Positions 1-9,081 of a stretch of DNA of 64,000 nt are shown one piece after another. A program made the translations under genes and the position numbers. Within the stretch, counting starts at the first letter, position 1. Every line of letters starts with the position of its first letter. Under the pieces are notes generated by a model that had not been told where the DNA came from, did not search any database, and saw only the letters and a list, made by a program, of their open reading frames with translations. The stretch comes from Flavobacterium eburneipallidum (GTDB lineage Bacteria > Bacteroidota > Bacteroidia > Flavobacteriales > Flavobacteriaceae), in the NCBI RefSeq assembly GCF_027111355.2, contig NZ_CP114291.2, positions 3,534,001-3,598,000 of the forward strand, written 5' to 3'.

Positions 1-52
1 TACTGCTTTCCAAATAAAAAACAGCAACTATTTGACAAAGTAAGGTCTTTTT

Positions 53-1096
53 TTAAGCTTCTTTATTGGCCAATTGACCACAAGCGGCATCAATGTCTTT
101 TCCTCGACTTCTTCTTACTTTTACTACAACATCTATTACTTGTAATGCTTTTATATACTCATTAATTGATTCTTCCGAAGCTTGTTGAAACTCTCCGTCA
201 TCAATAGGATTATATTCAATTAAATTGACTTTACAGGGGACATATTTACAAAATTTAACCAAGGCATCAATAGAAGCTTTATTGTCATTGATTCCTTTCC
301 AAACCACATATTCGTATGAAACTTTACTTTTAGTTTTTCGGTACCAATATTCCAAAGCTTCTCTTAAATCTTTCAGAGGAAAGTTTTCACTAAAAGGCAT
401 TATTCGGGAGCGAATTTCATCAATTGCCGAATGTAAAGAAACAGCCAATTTGAATTTCACCTCATCGTCTGCCATTTTCTTAATCATTTTTGGAATTCCA
501 GAAGTAGAAACCATAATGCGTTTTGGAGACATTCCCAAGCCTTCGGGAGAAGTTATCATCTCAATAGCTTTCATCACATTATTGTAATTCATCAATGGCT
601 CGCCCATTCCCATAAAAACAATATTCGACAAAGGATGATTATAGTACAAACGACTTTCTTTATCAATAGCAATTACCTGATCGTAAATTTCGGCAGGTTC
701 TAGATTTCGCATTCTTTTTAATCGAGCTGTAGCACAAAAATTACAATCCAAACTGCAACCCACTTGACTAGAAACACAAGCCGTTGTTCGGGTATCTGTT
801 GGAATCAAAACACTTTCGACCACCAAACCATCGTGTAACCGAACTGCATTTTTCACCGTTCCGTCTTCACTTCGTTGCATCATATCTACCTTGATATGAT
901 TGATAACGAAGTTTTCTTCGAGCATAGAACGAGTCGCTTTCGCCACATTGGTCATATCTTCAAAACTATGGGCGCCTTTGCTCCACAACCATTCATAGAC
1001 TTGGTTGCCACGAAAAGATTTATCGCCATTGGCTACAAAAAAATCACGTAATTGTTCTTTGGATAAGGCTCGTATGTCTTTTTTCTCGATTTGCAT
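53..1096 (-). CDS. rlmN: Dual-specificity 23S rRNA (A2503)/tRNA (A37) C2-methyltransferase RlmN
   Basis: Radical-SAM enzyme that methylates C2 of adenosine 2503 in 23S rRNA, and in many bacteria A37 of tRNAs. The radical-SAM cluster motif CxxxCxxC is at about residues 114, 118 and 121 (GCSLDCNFC). The C-terminal Cys that carries the transferred methyl group is present at about residue 339 (ACGQLA). The GEPLMNYNN segment is the usual SAM-binding GEP motif. At 347 aa it has normal family length, and it starts with ATG at 1096. It is divergent from the methyltransferase gene that follows. The family is certain from motif order. Confidence 0.97.
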   Translation of the reverse strand: MQIEKKDIRALSKEQLRDFFVANGDKSFRGNQVYEWLWSKGAHSFEDMTNVAKATRSMLEENFVINHIKVDMMQRSEDGTVKNAVRLHDGLVVESVLIPTDTRTTACVSSQVGCSLDCNFCATARLKRMRNLEPAEIYDQVIAIDKESRLYYNHPLSNIVFMGMGEPLMNYNNVMKAIEMITSPEGLGMSPKRIMVSTSGIPKMIKKMADDEVKFKLAVSLHSAIDEIRSRIMPFSENFPLKDLREALEYWYRKTKSKVSYEYVVWKGINDNKASIDALVKFCKYVPCKVNLIEYNPIDDGEFQQASEESINEYIKALQVIDVVVKVRRSRGKDIDAACGQLANKEA

Positions 1097-1173
1097 GGTG
1101 CAAATTTAATGACTATTTGTTGATTTATTTCATCAATTCGCATAAATGCTCGTGTGTACATTTGATAATTTGA

Positions 1174-1181
1174 TAACTTTG
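1174..1181 (+). promoter_or_regulatory. Bacteroidota -7 promoter element (TAACTTTG)
   Basis: TAACTTTG matches the Bacteroidota sigma-A -7 consensus TAnnTTTG and lies 15 bp before the ATG at 1197. No convincing -33 TTTG is seen at the usual spacing. Its position inside the longer reading frame argues for the downstream start of the methyltransferase gene. Confidence 0.5.
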
Positions 1182-1196
1182 ACAAAAATTAAAAAA

Positions 1197-1838
1197 ATGC
1201 ACTTCATTTCCCAAGAACTAGAAAACTATATCGAGCAACATTCTGAAAGAGAACCAGAATTTTTAGCTGCTTTAAACAAAGAAACCTATCAAAAAATTTT
1301 GTTGCCACGAATGTTGAGCGGACATTTTCAAGGACGTGTTTTGAGTATGCTGTCTAAACTGATTCGCCCAGTAAATATTCTTGAAATTGGCACTTACACT
1401 GGCTATTCGGCGTTGTGTTTGTGCGAAGGCATGCAGGAAAACGGATCTCTTCATACTATTGACATCAAAGAAGAATTAGTTGATTTTCAAAGAAAACATT
1501 TTGACAAATCGCCTTGGGGAAATCAAATTACACAGCACCTTGGCGAAGCTGTGGATATTATTCCGACTTTAGACATGAAATTCGATTTAGTTTTTATTGA
1601 TGCCGACAAAGAAAATTACATCAATTATTTTGAATTGATTGTTCCGAAAATGAACAAAGGCGGTATTATTCTTTCGGATAATGTTTTATGGAGCGGAAAA
1701 GTGGTAGAGCCTTTGAATCCAAAAGATGTTAGTACTAAAATACTACTGGAATACAATCTATTATTAAAAAATGATCCAAGAGTAGAAACTGTTTTATTGC
1801 CCATTCGTGATGGATTGACGGTTTCTAGGGTTTTATAA
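1197..1838 (+). CDS. Class I SAM-dependent O-methyltransferase (caffeoyl-CoA OMT-like)
   Basis: Small-molecule O-methyltransferase of the COMT-like methyltransferase_3 family. The SAM-binding motif I is LEIGTYTGYS, and the metal/SAM region FIDADKENY follows, as in cation-dependent catechol or caffeoyl-CoA O-methyltransferases. The reading frame is open from 1146, but the ATG at 1197 (MHFISQELE) is preferred. It gives the normal 213-aa length, and the -7 element at 1174-1181 would otherwise lie within coding sequence. The substrate cannot be told from sequence. It ends one base before the stop of the convergent PAP2 gene. Confidence 0.88.
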   Translation: MHFISQELENYIEQHSEREPEFLAALNKETYQKILLPRMLSGHFQGRVLSMLSKLIRPVNILEIGTYTGYSALCLCEGMQENGSLHTIDIKEELVDFQRKHFDKSPWGNQITQHLGEAVDIIPTLDMKFDLVFIDADKENYINYFELIVPKMNKGGIILSDNVLWSGKVVEPLNPKDVSTKILLEYNLLLKNDPRVETVLLPIRDGLTVSRVL

Positions 1839-1839
1839 A

Positions 1840-2403
1840 TTAAACGGGAAAATATTTGTTTTGTGTTATTTGGTACAATTTGAACATCAAAAAACCAAAA
1901 AAAGCACCAAATAAATAACCTGTAATTATATCACCTGGATAATGCAATCCGAGATATATTCGGCTGTAAGCGAAGATTAAAGGCCACAAAAACAGGAATC
2001 CAAAATATTGTATTTTTTCTCTTAATACAAAATATATAAATGTAGCAGCAGCCATAGAATTTGCAGCGTGACCAGAGAAAAAACTAAAGGATTTTCTAGC
2101 TTGTACTATTCGAATAAAAGAATTTATTTCAGGATTATTACATGGACGAAGTCTTTGAAAACCATTTTTGACCAAGTTTGTAATTTGATCGGTAAAAAAT
2201 AACAGAACCGCAATAAACAAAATCATATACACCGTTTGCTTGCCTCCTATTTTCCTATAGATTACATACAATAGTAGTAAAAAAAGCGGTGTCCAATTGG
2301 ATTGCTTCGTGATAAACAACCAAAGTCCATCAAAAGTTTCAGAACCTAAACCGTTTAAAAAAACAAATAATTGAGTGTCGAGAGATAAAATTTTATCCAA
2401 CAT
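1840..2403 (-). CDS. PAP2-family membrane phosphatase
   Basis: Integral membrane phosphatase of the PAP2 (type 2 phosphatidic acid phosphatase) superfamily, 187 aa with about five membrane segments. All three catalytic motifs are visible: K(x6)RP at residues 79-87, SGH at 110-112, and SR(x5)H(x3)D at 147-158. The likely substrate is undecaprenyl diphosphate or another lipid phosphate (family inference). Its ATG overlaps the stop codon of the upstream tatA-like gene, so the two are translationally coupled. Confidence 0.9.
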   Translation of the reverse strand: MLDKILSLDTQLFVFLNGLGSETFDGLWLFITKQSNWTPLFLLLLYVIYRKIGGKQTVYMILFIAVLLFFTDQITNLVKNGFQRLRPCNNPEINSFIRIVQARKSFSFFSGHAANSMAAATFIYFVLREKIQYFGFLFLWPLIFAYSRIYLGLHYPGDIITGYLFGAFFGFLMFKLYQITQNKYFPV

Positions 2404-2804
2404 TACATTTTTCGTTTAATTGGACCAATAGCATCTTCAATTTCTTCTTGAAGTTGATCAACTTGTGAAGTTGTACTATCCGATAGTATATTTTTAGCTT
2501 GACTAACTTCTGAAGTTAGAGTTTCCGAAACACCACTAAATGGATTTGTACTGCCCGTCAGACTGGATTTTACACTATCAATTTCGGAAGTAATATTACC
2601 AGTTAAATCTCCTAAAGACTTTTTATCGAAACCATTATCTTCGGCTCCTTTTTGGATTTCACTTTTAATATCGTTTGTGGCATTCTTGAGTTGTGCCATC
2701 GCTTTTCCCATAGTACGTGCGATATCTGGCACTTTATCAGAACCAAAAAGCATTAGAATAACAAACAAAATAAAAATTAATTCGCCTCCGCCTATTCCAA
2801 ACAT
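2403..2804 (-). CDS. tatA: Twin-arginine translocase subunit TatA/TatB-like
   Basis: Sec-independent (Tat) translocase component. Residues 1-25 hold the single membrane helix starting MFGIGGGELIFIL, with the conserved FG at the hinge, followed by an amphipathic helix (KVPDIARTMGKAMAQLKN) typical of TatA/B. The tail from about residue 60 is hydrophilic, Ser/Thr/Glu-rich and long for TatA, so a TatB-like role is possible. No tatC is in the window. It is the first gene of a two-gene unit with the PAP2 phosphatase and overlaps it by one base. Confidence 0.88.
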   Translation of the reverse strand: MFGIGGGELIFILFVILMLFGSDKVPDIARTMGKAMAQLKNATNDIKSEIQKGAEDNGFDKKSLGDLTGNITSEIDSVKSSLTGSTNPFSGVSETLTSEVSQAKNILSDSTTSQVDQLQEEIEDAIGPIKRKM

Positions 2805-2893
2805 AATCTATTTTTTAAGTGACAAAGTTACAAAGATGTTGGCTTTCAAAATATTTTAATTAATAATTAATTAACGAAATTTGAATTATTTCA

Positions 2894-3655
2894 TCATTTT
2901 TCGCTCAAAATGATGGCATTATATTTTTCTGCTAATCCTACCATCTCGAATTCTATTTTCGATTTGTTTTTCGTTTTCAAAACCGTGACAAAATTTTCAT
3001 CATCTAGGATATAATATTGAAAACCTTTGATATAATCCGAAGGTATTTTGAGCGTATTAACGTAATATTCCTCTGCAAAAAGATTTTCTGTATTTTCTAA
3101 CAAAACCATTTTCTTTTCAAGTTCTATTAGTTTTTTTGTCATCGCTGTTCGACCATTAATAGAATTTAACAAAGCATCCACATCTAGCGAACCAGCCAAA
3201 AGTCCAAGTAAATGAATGGGTTTGAAATCTCCAGCGGTGTACAATCTCCTTTCCATTTGGGTTCTTTGCTTGATTCCTTTAGGCGAAATTCCTAAATCGA
3301 CAGCATTAATTTCAGGATGTTTATCAATAATTACTTCGTCGAGTTCTGTAGTTTTTGCTGTCATTTTTATATTTAAAATCACTGCTTTCAAATCTTTTTC
3401 TTCGATGATTCTTCGGTAATATTCCAAATTAACAGAAGAAAAAACCAATAAATCATCGGCTTTCGCCAAAATATAAAACTCCCCATTTTGGTCAGTTATC
3501 GTACTTTTTTCGTTCACTAAATTAACAACAGTAACTCCAGTAGCATTTCCTGATTCGACTATTATTTTTCCATGAATTAATTTCTCACCAGCAGTTTGAC
3601 CAAAACTAATTTGACTCCATAAAAACAAAATAAAGAATGTAATTTTACTTTTCAC
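2894..3655 (-). CDS. Secreted CarboxypepD_reg-like domain protein (paralogue B)
   Basis: Exported protein of unknown function. It has a signal peptide (KSKITFFILFLWSQISFGQ) and then a carboxypeptidase-D regulatory-like (transthyretin-like) fold. That fold shows in the pattern GKI..G..V.N..N..S.I...NGEF.I.A..DD.L.FSS. The rest is a predicted helical region ending in a conserved LAEKYNAIILSEK. It is clearly paralogous to the next gene upstream, with shared ALLNSINGRTAM and a similar C-terminus. Starts are non-ATG: GTG at 3655 is preferred because it directly precedes the signal peptide, while TTG at 3661 is an alternative. It overlaps the upstream paralogue by about 11 bp. Confidence 0.75.
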   Translation of the reverse strand: MKSKITFFILFLWSQISFGQTAGEKLIHGKIIVESGNATGVTVVNLVNEKSTITDQNGEFYILAKADDLLVFSSVNLEYYRRIIEEKDLKAVILNIKMTAKTTELDEVIIDKHPEINAVDLGISPKGIKQRTQMERRLYTAGDFKPIHLLGLLAGSLDVDALLNSINGRTAMTKKLIELEKKMVLLENTENLFAEEYYVNTLKIPSDYIKGFQYYILDDENFVTVLKTKNKSKIEFEMVGLAEKYNAIILSEK

Positions 3656-4364
3656 TCGCAATTATTTTATTGTATTTGTCAGCTAATTCAATCATCAAAA
3701 ATTCGATACTGGTTTTGTTTTTTGTCTTTAACACTCTCGTAAACGCAGTGTTTTCTACTACATAAAACTGAAATCCTTTGATATATTCTAAAGGAATTTT
3801 CAACTTATTCCTGAAAAAATCTTCTGAAAACATATTGTCTAACTGATTTATAAAAGACAATTTGCTCTCTACTACTATTTCTTTTTTGAGCATTGCCGTT
3901 CTACCTGAAATTGCGTTCAAAAGAGCATCTCCTCTTGTTGATTGAGCCGTGTATAATTTTCTTTCGGCATCAGTTCGATGTAACATTCCTGGTGATGAAA
4001 TTCCCAATGCAACAGCATTTATAGCATTGTATCTTTTGACAACAACTTCCTTTAATTGAGTAATATTAGACTCCATTTTTACCAAAAATAACTCTCCTTG
4101 AAAATCTTCCGCCTTCAAAACAATCCGAACTTCTTTCAATTGCATGGAAGAAAATAAAAGAGTATCTCCTGGAATTGCTACAATAGAAAAGCTGCCATCA
4201 TTTTCAGTTATGGTAGATTTTTCTGTTCTTAAATTAATTACATAAATACCTTCTAAATCAATCGCATTGGCATTAATTTTACCTTTCAAAACAGTTTTTA
4301 CTGTTTCTTGAGCCAAGATAGAATTGACTAATATAAAGAAAAACAGGCCTATTTTTAGTTTCAT
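3645..4364 (-). CDS. Secreted CarboxypepD_reg-like domain protein (paralogue A)
   Basis: Exported protein of unknown function, about 239 aa from the ATG at 4364, which begins a clear signal peptide (MKLKIGLFFFILVNSILAQ). The frame is open up to 4406, but that would place a hydrophilic tail before the signal peptide. It contains the same carboxypeptidase-regulatory-like N-terminal module, the AISGRTAMLKKE motif and the C-terminal LADKYNKIIASEK as its downstream paralogue. The two genes overlap, so they form a duplicated operon. The regulatory-like domain is common in Bacteroidota surface proteins and does not assign a role. Confidence 0.78.
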   Translation of the reverse strand: MKLKIGLFFFILVNSILAQETVKTVLKGKINANAIDLEGIYVINLRTEKSTITENDGSFSIVAIPGDTLLFSSMQLKEVRIVLKAEDFQGELFLVKMESNITQLKEVVVKRYNAINAVALGISSPGMLHRTDAERKLYTAQSTRGDALLNAISGRTAMLKKEIVVESKLSFINQLDNMFSEDFFRNKLKIPLEYIKGFQFYVVENTAFTRVLKTKNKTSIEFLMIELADKYNKIIASEK

Positions 4365-4487
4365 TAAAGAGATTTCAGAATGTAAAAGTATCGCAATGAC
4401 TTCCAAATTAAGTATTAAGGACTTGGTAAAAATATGTTAATTAAAAATCTTGATTGTATTATCTTTAACCAAAATTATTCATCAAAT

Positions 4488-5195
4488 ATGAAAAGCATTC
4501 TTATTGCCAGCACATCAACTCTTTACGGAGAGAAATATTTAGAGTATTTATTACCCGAATTAAGTATTCATTTTGAGCATTGTCAAACGATTTTATTTAT
4601 TCCGTTTGCCAGACCAAGTGGTATTTCTTATGACGAATACACCTCATTAGCAGCTTTGGCTTTTTCCAAAATAAATAAAAAAGTAAAAGGCATTCACGAA
4701 TTTGAAGATTATACTGCAGCCATAACTAATGCCGAAGGGATTTTTACTGGTGGTGGCAATACTTTTGTATTAGTTGACCAATTATACAAAACCAAAACGA
4801 TGACTGTTCTAGCAAATGCAGTCAAAAATGGAATTCCCTATTTAGGAACAAGTGCTGGAAGCAACATTTGCGGACTATCGATGCAAACTACTAATGATAT
4901 GCCTATTGTGTATCCGCCCAGTTTTCAAACATTAGGATTGGTTCCTTTTGACTTGAATCCACATTATATTGACGCAGATATTGAATCCAAGCACATGGGA
5001 GAAACTCGCGAAATGAGAATAAATGAATTTCACGCATTCAACAACATTCCTGTTTTAGGCTTAAAAGAAGGAAGCTGGCTCGATGTAAAAGGAGATATGA
5101 TAACTTTGAAAGGCAATTTGACCGCTCGTCTTTTTAGAGCGAATCAAACGGCTGTCGAAATAGAAAGCGGAACCGACTTGAGTGATTTAAAATAA
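4488..5195 (+). CDS. pepE: Peptidase E (alpha-aspartyl dipeptidase)
   Basis: Cytoplasmic serine peptidase of family S51 that hydrolyses Asp-X dipeptides. The nucleophile sits in GTSAGSN, preceded by the glycine-rich GGGNTF that builds the oxyanion region. LNPHYID and the acidic residues that recognise the N-terminal Asp follow in family order. The start at 4488 (MKSILIASTSTLYG) gives 235 aa, matching the family; the frame is open from 4434 but those residues are not family-like. TATCTTTA at 4460-4467 is a near match to the -7 element just upstream. A hairpin terminator follows immediately. Confidence 0.93.
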   Translation: MKSILIASTSTLYGEKYLEYLLPELSIHFEHCQTILFIPFARPSGISYDEYTSLAALAFSKINKKVKGIHEFEDYTAAITNAEGIFTGGGNTFVLVDQLYKTKTMTVLANAVKNGIPYLGTSAGSNICGLSMQTTNDMPIVYPPSFQTLGLVPFDLNPHYIDADIESKHMGETREMRINEFHAFNNIPVLGLKEGSWLDVKGDMITLKGNLTARLFRANQTAVEIESGTDLSDLK

Positions 5196-5200
5196 AAAAA

Positions 5201-5224
5201 CCTCAAACTTTCGTTTGAGGTTTT
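5201..5224. terminator. Bidirectional hairpin terminator after pepE / tRNA-Gly
   Basis: Inverted repeat CCTCAAAC-tttc-GTTTGAGG at 5201-5220, followed by TTTT on the plus strand and preceded by seven A (a U-tract on the minus strand). It can end pepE from one side and the minus-strand tRNA-Gly from the other. A decayed copy is at 5341-5364. Confidence 0.75.
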
Positions 5225-5225
5225 G

Positions 5226-5298
<73 letters not shown>

Positions 5299-5340
5299 AG
5301 AATATAAATTTTAATTTGCTTTCAAAAAAACAAATAAAAA

Positions 5341-5364
5341 CCCCATACTTTCGTTTGAGGTTTT
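5341..5364 (-). repeat. Decayed copy of the tRNA-Gly terminator hairpin
   Basis: The right arm and loop (CTTTCGTTTGAGGTTTT) match the element at 5201-5224, but the left arm has mutated to CCCCATAC, leaving 6 of 8 pairs. It lies downstream of tRNA-Gly copy 2, as expected from tandem duplication of a tRNA-plus-terminator unit. Confidence 0.6.
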
Positions 5365-5366
5365 AG

Positions 5367-5439
<73 letters not shown>

Positions 5440-5620
5440 ATTACTGCGGTGCAAATATAGGCAATCATTCCGTTTATTTGCAAATTTTTTTTTGATTTTT
5501 TTCACTAAAACAGAAACTCGTTTGTAACCATTTTAAAACTAAATTGTTACCCCTCGACTCTTTTTTAATCAATACATTATTTCACTTAAAACCAATATCA
5601 TTATTTATTATGTCCAAAAT

Positions 5621-6343
5621 TTAAGAAACAGAAGCCAAAACTTCTTGAAAACTTCTTGAGGGATGGTAAATAAACAAACACGATTTATTTTTTATTGTAT
5701 TGACAATATTATTCAAAACCTCTTTTGGAATTGCTGGACAACCTTGACTCCTACCCAATCTTTTGTTGCATTTGATAAACTCATTAGACACATAATCCGC
5801 AGAATGAATAACTACTCCTCTTTCTCTAGCATTATTATTGACCCCTTTTTCTAAACCATCCAGTTTTAAAGACATACCATGCTTGCCTTTATAAATTTCG
5901 CCAGTTGCATAAAAACCTAAACTGCTTTTGAAGGAGCTATTGGCATTGGAAAAACTGTTAGCGAACTCCTCACCAGTATTTCGACCATGTGCTACCAGGG
6001 AATTATACAAAATGGTGTTTGTACTCATATCAATTACCCAAAGCCTTTTTACATTAGACGACAAACTAAAATCGACTAAAGTTAAAATGTCTTTTTGAAT
6101 TATTCCTTTCTCTTTCAAGGAATAAAAACCTTTCAAAGCTTCCTTGAAACCTTCAAGGCTAGGCAAATCAAAATTATTGGAATTTAAGGATCTGTAAATG
6201 GAATCTTCTTTTGAATCGAAAGTAGGTTTTATCTGGATAGCTGTTTGATTTTTGATTGAAGTTTCAGGGGTAGAGTAAACTTCAGGGTTAGAAAAAATCA
6301 AAAAGAACGAAAATAAAATAACGGGGAATATCTTATAAATCAT
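5621..6343 (-). CDS. Murein L,D-transpeptidase catalytic domain protein (YkuD_2 type)
   Basis: Exported L,D-transpeptidase-like protein of 240 aa. An N-terminal hydrophobic signal segment (IFPVILFSFFLIFS) is followed by a linker and the catalytic domain. The His motif VVIHSADYV and the Cys motif GRSQGCPAIP hold the His and Cys of the YkuD fold in the arrangement seen in the YkuD_2 subgroup. Family members form 3-3 crosslinks in peptidoglycan or attach proteins to it; activity here is inferred. The gene is monocistronic by spacing, with the divergent DUF5916 gene about 190 bp away. Confidence 0.85.
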   Translation of the reverse strand: MIYKIFPVILFSFFLIFSNPEVYSTPETSIKNQTAIQIKPTFDSKEDSIYRSLNSNNFDLPSLEGFKEALKGFYSLKEKGIIQKDILTLVDFSLSSNVKRLWVIDMSTNTILYNSLVAHGRNTGEEFANSFSNANSSFKSSLGFYATGEIYKGKHGMSLKLDGLEKGVNNNARERGVVIHSADYVSNEFIKCNKRLGRSQGCPAIPKEVLNNIVNTIKNKSCLFIYHPSRSFQEVLASVS

Positions 6344-6532
6344 TGACTTTATTTTAATTACACTTAAAACTTGGGGGCGTAAATATACAATAGAAACTCT
6401 TTGATAAAAAAAATTTAAGAAAAAAATAGGATTTAAAGCAAAAATTAAAACCTGAAAGACAGTTATTTAAACCCTAAATTTCTTGCTTTTTGTGTTAAAT
6501 TAACTATTTTTGCTCAACCGTAATCATAATAT

Positions 6533-8941
6533 ATGCCGAAGCTTAAACCTTCAATTCTAATTATTTTGATTTTTTTTTATTTCAGTTCTTTTGGACAAAA
6601 AAAAATACTTCAAACAAAATCAACTTTAGAAAATATTACTATTGATGGAAAAAATAATGAAGAGGCTTGGAAATCAGCTCCAATAGCCACTGATTTTGTT
6701 ATGTTTGAGCCTGATAATGGAAAACCCATAAGCGAAACAAAAAAAACAGAAGTAAAACTTCTTTATGACAATACAGCCATCTACATACTAGCCGAACTAC
6801 ATGACGATCAACCAAATAGAATTTCAAAAGAATTAACCAATCGAGATGTGTTTGGGATTTCAGATCATTTTTCAGTATCGATTAATGGTTTTAATGACGG
6901 TCAACAAGATTATAGATTTTATGTTAGTGCTGCAGGAGTACAAATGGATTGTTTAGCAACAGAAAATAATGAAGATTTTAGTTGGGACGCCATCTGGAAT
7001 AGCGAAGTAACGATAACCAACTATGGATGGGTTGTAGAAATGAAAATCCCTTATGCTGCATTACGTTTCTCTAAAGCGGAGAAACAAACTTGGGGACTTA
7101 ACTTTACCCGCGAAATAAAAAGAGACTTTCAAAAATACACTTGGAATCATGTAGATAATAAAATTGGCGCCATCATTACTCAAGAAGGAATTCTAGAAGG
7201 CATCAAAAACATAGATACTCCTACTCGCCTTTTTTTAATTCCATACACCTCTGGATATTATCAGCAAGACAAAATTACTTCCGATAAGACCTTTAAAGCA
7301 GGAATGGATATTAAATATGGCATAAATGATTCATTCACTTTAGATGCCATTTTGATTCCAGATTTTGGTCAAACTAAATTTGACAATGCTATTCTGAATC
7401 TAGAACCTTTTGAACAGCAACTTAACGAAAATAGACCTTTTTTTACAGAAGCAACTGATTTGTTTTCTAAAGGGGGATTATTTTATTCCAGAAGAATTGG
7501 TGGAACTCCAAGTAAGAACAGTATTTTACTGGAAGAAGAATTAAACCCTAATGAAGAAATTACAAATTTCCCAAATACTGTTGATTTAATAAATGCCGTA
7601 AAAGTTTCTGGACGAACAGAAAAAGGACTTGGTATTGGAATTTTGAACGCCGTTACCGAAAAAACATTTGCCACCATCACAAATACCACTACAAACACCT
7701 CTAGAAAAGAAGTAGTCGAGCCTTTGACTAGTTATAATGTTTTAGTTCTAGACCAACGATTCAATCAAAATTCTTCAGTTTCATTTGTCAACACAAATAC
7801 CTTGCGGAATGGAGATTTTCGGGACGCTAATGTTTCTGCAATTTTATTCAATTTGAATACCAAAGCAAATACTTATAACCTGTTTGGCGATTTTAAAAAC
7901 AGCTACATCAATGACATCGAAGATTATAGCGGTTATAAAGCAGCAATAAATTTTGCTAAAACTAGCGGAAAATACAGGTATTTATTTGCAACAAAATACA
8001 TATCTAAAAATTATGATATTAACGATTTAGGAATTATTTTCTATAACAATTATCATTCATTTTACGGCGAAAACAGCTATCGAATATTAAAATCTAACAA
8101 AACATTTAACACACTCAACATCACACAAAACATCAATACTGATATAGACAATACTACTGGAAAAATCCAAGAGGCTTGGTATCAATTAACAACAAAGGGA
8201 ACTACTGTAAAAAATCATTATTTTGAATTTTTTACACAAATTAATCCTTTGAATAGATACGATTTTTACGAACCACGCATCTACGGAAGATTTGTTTACA
8301 TCCCAAAAAGCATTATTTTTTATGGGCAATTTTATTCAGACGAAACCAGACCTTTCCACTATGAACTAGAATTATCAACAGAACAATTTGACGAACAAAA
8401 CAGAAATATTTATCGAATATATGGAGGTTTGAAATACCGATTTAACGACAAATTTTCTTTAAGTAACAACTTCCTTTACACCCGAATGACCAACGACAGA
8501 GGATGGATAGATTTTGACAATACTGATATTATTTTTGGACAACGCAATCGAGAAATATTCGAAAATTACTTTACAGGAAAATATGCCATTACCAACAAAA
8601 TGAACTTCAATCTTACTGCTCGTTATTATTGGTCGTATTCCGAAAACAATAAGTATTTGACTCTACAAAACAATGGTCACTTAAACCCAAACAGCATTTA
8701 TGCTGAAAACAAAAACAGAAATTTCAACTCTTGGAATTTAGATTTCTCTTACTCTTGGTGGTTTGCTCCAGGAAGCGAACTTGCCATTTTATATCGAAAT
8801 TATGCCGTAGAAGACAGTGATTTGGTTCAAAAAAATTCACAAAAAAATTTAGATAATCTTTTCAAAAGCAACTTAACTAATATTCTTTCTGTGAGTTTGC
8901 GTTATTACATTGACTATAACTCCATAAAAAGGAAACACTAA
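6533..8941 (+). CDS. DUF5916 outer-membrane protein with N-terminal CBM9-like domain
   Basis: Large exported protein (802 aa). After a signal peptide ending near SSFGQ, residues about 30-220 resemble a family 9 carbohydrate-binding-like fold (TIDGKNNEEAWKSAP, then EMKIPYAALRFS). The remainder is the DUF5916 region, rich in aromatic residues and alternating hydrophobic strands, consistent with an outer-membrane beta-barrel. The last residues are basic (YYIDYNSIKRKH) rather than a classic C-terminal Phe. The function is unknown; a role in binding or uptake of an exogenous polymer is a guess. It stands alone between divergent and co-directional genes. Confidence 0.82.
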   Translation: MPKLKPSILIILIFFYFSSFGQKKILQTKSTLENITIDGKNNEEAWKSAPIATDFVMFEPDNGKPISETKKTEVKLLYDNTAIYILAELHDDQPNRISKELTNRDVFGISDHFSVSINGFNDGQQDYRFYVSAAGVQMDCLATENNEDFSWDAIWNSEVTITNYGWVVEMKIPYAALRFSKAEKQTWGLNFTREIKRDFQKYTWNHVDNKIGAIITQEGILEGIKNIDTPTRLFLIPYTSGYYQQDKITSDKTFKAGMDIKYGINDSFTLDAILIPDFGQTKFDNAILNLEPFEQQLNENRPFFTEATDLFSKGGLFYSRRIGGTPSKNSILLEEELNPNEEITNFPNTVDLINAVKVSGRTEKGLGIGILNAVTEKTFATITNTTTNTSRKEVVEPLTSYNVLVLDQRFNQNSSVSFVNTNTLRNGDFRDANVSAILFNLNTKANTYNLFGDFKNSYINDIEDYSGYKAAINFAKTSGKYRYLFATKYISKNYDINDLGIIFYNNYHSFYGENSYRILKSNKTFNTLNITQNINTDIDNTTGKIQEAWYQLTTKGTTVKNHYFEFFTQINPLNRYDFYEPRIYGRFVYIPKSIIFYGQFYSDETRPFHYELELSTEQFDEQNRNIYRIYGGLKYRFNDKFSLSNNFLYTRMTNDRGWIDFDNTDIIFGQRNREIFENYFTGKYAITNKMNFNLTARYYWSYSENNKYLTLQNNGHLNPNSIYAENKNRNFNSWNLDFSYSWWFAPGSELAILYRNYAVEDSDLVQKNSQKNLDNLFKSNLTNILSVSLRYYIDYNSIKRKH

Positions 8942-9056
8942 AAATGAATTTATTATAGTAATTGTATATTTCTTTAATATGATTATTATTTTTTTACACT
9001 CAAATCAAAAAAAATACAATAGTAATTCAGAAGCACTTCAAATTTCAGAAATGCTT

Positions 9057-9064
9057 TATCTTTG
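9057..9064 (+). promoter_or_regulatory. gpmI -7 promoter element (TATCTTTG)
   Basis: Exact match to TAnnTTTG 17 bp upstream of the gpmI ATG. No clear -33 element is seen. Confidence 0.6.
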
Positions 9065-9081
9065 CAAAAAAACTAATCAAA

